The notes below the pieces were generated by a model, which worked only from the letters and a program-made list of their open reading frames with translations, did no database searches and was not told where the DNA came from. From the NCBI GenBank assembly GCA_937917505.1, contig CALDMQ010000250.1:1-8911 (forward strand): 8,911 nt of DNA, in the 5' to 3' direction. The DNA is from an uncultured Erysipelotrichaceae bacterium (lineage in GTDB: Bacteria; Bacillota_I; Bacilli_A; Erysipelotrichales; Coprobacillaceae). Of the stretch, positions 6,315-8,911 are shown piece after piece; the first letter of the stretch is position 1; the number at the start of each line of letters is the position of its first letter. A program made the position numbers and the translations under genes.

Positions 6315-7063
6315 ATGTCAATATATATACAACTTTTATTTGCAAGTTTGTTTTGGGGAAGTAATGTTATTGTTATGAAGATTTTATTAGAACATATTCC
6401 ATTTCTATTTCTTGCATTTTTAAGAGTTTTTTTTTCTTTGGTATTTTTATTTATTGGAATGCTTTATAAAAAAACAAGTTTTCATCAAGAACATAAATTT
6501 TATCTTTAATTTTTTGTTTTCTTTTTTTATCAAAGAAACCAACAAGAAAAGAAATATACGCAATAACTTTATCTATTTTTGCATTTTTATTATCTATACG
6601 ATTTCAAATTTTTTCTTTGCAAAAAGGATTTTATTATTTACTTTTAGGTATGTCTTTTTATTTGCTATCACAAGTCTTTATTCAAAAATGGCAGTTTGAA
6701 AAAGGTGAAGCATTTGTTTTTTATCAATTATTATTTGGTGTTTTTTTTCTATTGATCCATTGTCTTTACCGACAACAAATTCAATTTTCATCTTTGGTAG
6801 ATGTTTCTTTGATACAATGGTTTATGTTTCTTATTATATCAGGATTTGGTTTTGCATATATTCAAAGTGTCTATATCAAATCTATAAATTCTATAGGCGC
6901 GTTAAAAACAAGCTTTTTTTTAAGTTTAAATCCCATATTTACATATGTTGAGTCTTTGATTTTCTTGGATGAGCATTTTTCTATTTTACATTTCTTTTCG
7001 TTTGTTTTATTAATTGGTGCAATCATACTTGTAAATTCTCAAAAACAAAAGAAAACAGATTGA
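6315..7063 (+). pseudogene. EamA/DMT-family transporter, broken by frameshift and probable internal deletion
   Basis: The start is ATG 6315 with SD GGTGA (6306-6310) 4 nt upstream. The first frame gives a typical EamA beginning (LLFASLFWGSNVIVMKILL, then a second helix AFLRVFFSLVFLFIGMLY) and hits TAA at 6507-6509. The rest of the protein is in another frame, open from 6497 to TGA 7061-7063: FLFLSKKPTRKEIYAITLSI, then a full second EamA repeat ending in LNPIFTYVESLIFLDEHFSI and a last helix. One base lost in the AAATTTT run at 6495-6501 would account for the frame. However, SKKPTRKE normally ends the first EamA repeat, and only about 249 codons remain where the family has about 290-300. Helices 3 and 4 of repeat one therefore seem mostly missing, a loss of around 130-140 bp. 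Substrate unknown; drug/metabolite exporter family. Confidence 0.82.
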
Positions 7064-7087
7064 CTTTTGTTTATATTTTAGTATAAT
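7060..7087 (+). promoter_or_regulatory. rpsO promoter
   Basis: TTGACT (7060-7065) and TATAAT (7082-7087) are 16 bp apart. The -35 overlaps the stop codon of the DMT remnant. Transcription would start near 7094, at the base of the leader hairpin. Confidence 0.85.
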
Positions 7088-7094
7088 TACAAAT

Positions 7095-7144
7095 GCGGCA
7101 ATCACTAGGATATAAGAGTCCTCGACCTATATCTTGGGATTCGC
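7095..7144 (+). promoter_or_regulatory. Structured rpsO leader, probable S15 autoregulatory element
   Basis: A long imperfect hairpin can be drawn: GCG (7095-7097) with CGC (7142-7144), AATC (7100-7103) with GATT (7138-7141), then CTAGGATATA (7105-7114) with TATATCTTGG (7128-7137, including three G-U pairs), topped by GTC/GAC (7118-7120 with 7124-7126). The side-by-side G-U and G-C pairs at 7108/7134 and 7109/7133 resemble the element that S15 reads on 16S rRNA and on rpsO leaders. The transcript would begin at or just before this structure, and the SD AAGGAGG (7157-7163) follows. S15 feedback is known in other bacteria; here it is inferred from shape and position. Confidence 0.6.
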
Positions 7145-7170
7145 TAAGTTAAATATAAGGAGGAAAACAA

Positions 7171-7437
7171 ATGTTAACTAGAGAAGAAAAAACTGCTATT
7201 ATGAAGCAATATGCAACTAAAGAAGGAGATACTGGTTCTCCAGAAGTACAAATCGCTGTATTAACTGCAGATATCAACAAATTAAATGAACACTTTAAAG
7301 TTCATAAAAAAGACTATCATTCAAATAGAGGTCTTTTAAAGAAAATTGGTAGAAGAAGAGATTTATTAAAATATTTAAAAAATAAAGATCTTGACAGATA
7401 TACTGCATTAGTTGACAAATTAGGATTAAGAAGATAG
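7171..7437 (+). CDS. rpsO: 30S ribosomal protein S15
   Basis: An 88-residue primary 16S rRNA-binding protein of the small-subunit platform. The sequence shows the family pattern throughout: GDTGSPEVQIAVLTADINKL near residues 19-38, HKKDYHSNRGLLKKIGRRRDLLKYL near 45-69 with the RNA-binding His, Asp and Ser residues, and the ending YTALVDKLGLRR. The SD AAGGAGG (7157-7163) is 7 nt before ATG. It has its own promoter, leader hairpin and terminator, so it is monocistronic. The more usual Firmicute neighbour pnp does not follow; mgtE does. Confidence 0.98.
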   Translation: MLTREEKTAIMKQYATKEGDTGSPEVQIAVLTADINKLNEHFKVHKKDYHSNRGLLKKIGRRRDLLKYLKNKDLDRYTALVDKLGLRR

Positions 7438-7467
7438 GATATTGCCTCGCAATATCTTTTTCTTTTT
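7438..7467 (+). terminator. Intrinsic terminator of rpsO
   Basis: GATATTGC (7438-7445) pairs perfectly with GCAATATC (7449-7456) around the tight loop CTC, followed by TTTTT-C-TTTTT. It begins 1 nt after the rpsO stop. Confidence 0.92.
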
Positions 7468-7491
7468 GTATCTTTTTATCGAAAAATTAGT

Positions 7492-7497
7492 TATAAT
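7492..7497 (+). promoter_or_regulatory. Probable -10 of the mgtE leader transcript
   Basis: A perfect TATAAT lies downstream of the rpsO terminator and 36 bp before the leader ORF start. No good -35 is seen at 16-18 bp; TTGTAT at 7466-7471 would need a 20-bp spacer. The likely start is near 7504. Confidence 0.5.
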
Positions 7498-7533
7498 AAA
7501 TAAGTCAATATTGTTTGAAAGGATGGTGATTTT

Positions 7534-7629
7534 ATGTTTTGTAAAGATAACGATGTTCCCGAGAGTTACATAAGACATAGAAAAATCAACTTGGAGGAAC
7601 AATTATGGAAGAAAGAATTGAAGAATTAG
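7534..7629 (+). CDS. 31-residue ORF upstream of and overlapping mgtE (candidate leader peptide)
   Basis: ATG 7534 to TAG 7627-7629 encodes 31 residues beginning MFCKDNDVPESYIRHRK and ending LEEQLWKKELKN. I do not recognise a family. Support for translation is the SD GGTGA (7525-7529), 4 nt before ATG. This is the same spacing and register as truB at 4510-4521 and the DMT gene at 6306-6317, and it corresponds to the 5' part of the anti-SD of 16S rRNA. AAAGGA at 7518-7523 adds to it. The ORF overlaps mgtE by 25 nt in a different frame, so its translation must affect the mgtE start. Its N-terminus holds Asp5, Asp7, Pro9 and Glu10, an acidic/proline mix like that of enterobacterial Mg2+-responsive leader peptides such as MgtL. 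Codons 7-10 can pair with the mgtE SD. It could also be a chance ORF; conservation is untested. Confidence 0.5.
   Translation: MFCKDNDVPESYIRHRKINLEEQLWKKELKN
7554..7601 (+). promoter_or_regulatory. Potential stem sequestering the mgtE Shine-Dalgarno
   Basis: TGTTCC (7554-7559) is exactly complementary to GGAACA (7596-7601), which overlaps the mgtE SD GGAGG (7593-7597). The helix can continue with C7560-G7594 and GAG (7561-7563) with CTT (7590-7592), across two single-base bulges. The 5' arm is codons 7-10 of the 31-residue leader ORF, so a ribosome there would free the mgtE SD. Drawn by eye; stability not computed. Confidence 0.4.
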
Positions 7630-8888
7630 AAAGACTTATTAAGGAATTATTAGAAAAAAGACAATATCATCAAATTAGAGAATTATTAGCAGTTTATAAT
7701 GAGGCTGATATTGCAGAGGTTATTGAAACGATTGACAATAAAGAAGAACAAATGATTATTGAATCTCTCACAACAAGAGAAATTGGACAAATTATGAATG
7801 ATTTATATTCAGATGACGCTGTGGATATGTTAGAAGAAATGCCGGCTAATGTTGTTAAAAAAGTTTTAGCAGCTACAGATAAAGAAACAAGACGTGATAT
7901 TAATAGTTTATTAAAATATCCTGAAGATTCAGCAGGAAGTATCATGACTGTTGAATTTGTTGATTTATGTGCTTATATGAGTGTAGCTGGTGCGATAGAG
8001 CGTATTAGACAAACTGGAGTAGATAAAGAAACGATTAATATTTGTTATGTGACTGATGCACAAAAACACCTACTTGGTATTATATCATTAAGAGAGATTA
8101 TCTTATCTCATGCAGAGGATATGATCAAAGATATTATGAATGAAAATATTATCACTGTACATACTTTAGATGACCAAGAAGAAGTTGCTAAACAATTTCA
8201 AAAATATGACTTTACTGCTATGCCGGTTGTAGATAATGAAAATCGTTTAGTTGGTATTATTACTGCTGATGACATTATGGATATTTTAGAAGAAGAAGCT
8301 ACAGAAGATATTGAGATGATGGCTGCCATTACACCGACAGACCAACCTTATATGAAAACAAGTGTTTGGGAAACATATAAAAAACGTATTCCTTGGTTAT
8401 TGTTATTGATGATTTCAGCCTCTATTACAGGAAAAATTATTCAAGGTTTTGAAGCTGCTTTATCATCATGTGTTATTCTAACTTCGTTTATCCCAATGTT
8501 AATGGATACGGGTGGAAATTGTGGTTCACAAGCATCTGTTTCTGTTATTCGTGCTTTATCATTAGATGAAGTTGAATTTAAGCAACTACCTCTTGTTATC
8601 TTTAAAGAAATACAAGTTTCTTTGATGGTAGGTGCTACACTTTCGATAGCAAATTTTATAAAAATATTAGTTATTGATCAAACGAGTATACTCGTTGCAT
8701 TTGTTGTATGTATGACATTATTTGTGACTGTTGTTGTAGCTAAATTTGTAGGTTGTGCTTTACCAGTTATTGCAAGCAAGATTGGTTTTGATCCAGCTGT
8801 TATGGCAAGTCCATTTATTACAACAATTGTGGACGCTTTATCGTTACTTGTATATTTCAATGTTGCAGGAATATTTTTGAATCTTTAG
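7605..8888 (+). CDS. mgtE: MgtE-family magnesium transporter
   Basis: A Mg2+-selective channel that forms a homodimer in the membrane and closes when its cytosolic domains bind Mg2+. The 427-residue product has the complete family layout: N-domain of helical repeats (about 1-115, including LYSDDAVDMLEEMPANVV and YPEDSAGSIMT), two CBS domains (about 116-175 and 176-240, the second with AMPVVDNENRLVGIITADDI), a connecting helix, and five membrane helices from about 262. The signature PMLMDTGGNCGSQAS lies at about 297-310. In the last helix, ITTIVDALSLLVYF carries Asp410, matching the conserved pore Asp that coordinates Mg2+ in this family. The SD GGAGG (7593-7597) is 7 nt before ATG. No M-box riboswitch is seen; instead the short leader ORF at 7534 overlaps its start. 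Confidence 0.97.
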   Translation: MEERIEELERLIKELLEKRQYHQIRELLAVYNEADIAEVIETIDNKEEQMIIESLTTREIGQIMNDLYSDDAVDMLEEMPANVVKKVLAATDKETRRDINSLLKYPEDSAGSIMTVEFVDLCAYMSVAGAIERIRQTGVDKETINICYVTDAQKHLLGIISLREIILSHAEDMIKDIMNENIITVHTLDDQEEVAKQFQKYDFTAMPVVDNENRLVGIITADDIMDILEEEATEDIEMMAAITPTDQPYMKTSVWETYKKRIPWLLLLMISASITGKIIQGFEAALSSCVILTSFIPMLMDTGGNCGSQASVSVIRALSLDEVEFKQLPLVIFKEIQVSLMVGATLSIANFIKILVIDQTSILVAFVVCMTLFVTVVVAKFVGCALPVIASKIGFDPAVMASPFITTIVDALSLLVYFNVAGIFLNL

Positions 8889-8911
8889 AGCAATGAATTG
8901 TTTCATTGTTC
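8889..8911 (+). terminator. Probable mgtE terminator, cut by the window end
   Basis: CAATGAA (8891-8897) pairs with TTCATTG (8902-8908) around the loop TTGT, right after the mgtE stop. The window ends before a T-tract can be judged. Confidence 0.6.

Noticed and set aside
6495..6509. Programmed -1 frameshift in the DMT gene
   Set aside because: No slippery heptamer fits the zero frame here, and the protein is also missing helices, so a disabling mutation is more likely.
6454..6951. Forward ORFs of 81 and 63 codons in other frames of the DMT region, and one of 64 codons at 537-731
   Set aside because: Each overlaps a recognisable protein in the correct frame or the T-box leader and has no family features or SD.
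7093..7152. 19-codon ORF (ATG 7093) in the rpsO leader
   Set aside because: The transcript should start at about 7094, so the ATG would have no SD or might not be transcribed; the bases are explained by the leader hairpin.
7468..7604. M-box riboswitch upstream of mgtE
   Set aside because: The gap is too short for the usual element, no terminator precedes mgtE, and I could not find the conserved M-box segments.
7694..7945. Reverse-strand ORF of 83 codons inside mgtE, and another at 8678-8860
   Set aside because: Both are antisense to well-conserved mgtE domains, without SD or promoter, and their translations look like low-complexity shadows.
1..8911. Insertion sequences, CRISPR arrays, tRNA genes, attachment sites, phage genes
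   Set aside because: I looked for repeated spacers, transposase-like ORFs, terminal repeats and tRNA-like folds and saw none; all gaps are accounted for by promoters, leaders and terminators.

Overview
The window is AT-rich DNA whose genes all lie on the + strand. It looks like the core chromosome of a low-GC Firmicute, and an Erysipelotrichales/Coprobacillaceae-type gut bacterium is my best guess. The reasons are the tyrosine T-box ahead of tyrS, the truB-ribF-rpsO neighbourhood, the YtrA-type GntR/ABC operon, strong Shine-Dalgarno (SD) sites and compact U-tailed terminators. The lineage call is inferred from style only; no rRNA or other marker is present.

Layout. 1-652: the 3' end of a ClC-family anion channel/antiporter gene. 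655-2516: a transcription unit with a promoter, a T-box leader with a TAC (Tyr) specifier, tyrS, and a small FKBP-type prolyl isomerase lipoprotein, closed by a hairpin terminator. 2527-4477: a YtrA/GntR-regulated ABC exporter operon with a symmetric operator over its promoter. Its ATPase gene is broken by a small internal deletion that removes the segment just before the Walker A motif. 4475-6290: truB and ribF. 6315-7063: a broken EamA/DMT transporter gene lying between ribF and rpsO. 7060-7467: rpsO with its own promoter, a structured leader and a terminator. 7492-8911: a 31-codon leader ORF overlapping the start of mgtE, then complete mgtE and the start of a terminator.

How it works together. 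Most of the window is housekeeping: tyrosyl-tRNA charging, tRNA U55 pseudouridylation, FMN/FAD synthesis, ribosomal protein S15 and Mg2+ uptake. Two accessory membrane transporters (ABC and DMT) are each inactivated in this assembly, and each appears to have lost internal sequence as well as the reading frame. The least ordinary signal is the mgtE leader. A short ORF with a good SD begins with an acidic, proline-containing stretch. Its codons 7-10 can pair with the mgtE SD, and its 3' end overlaps the mgtE start. This suggests a Mg2+- or translation-sensing leader peptide. It is a hypothesis from reading the sequence by eye, not a demonstrated system.
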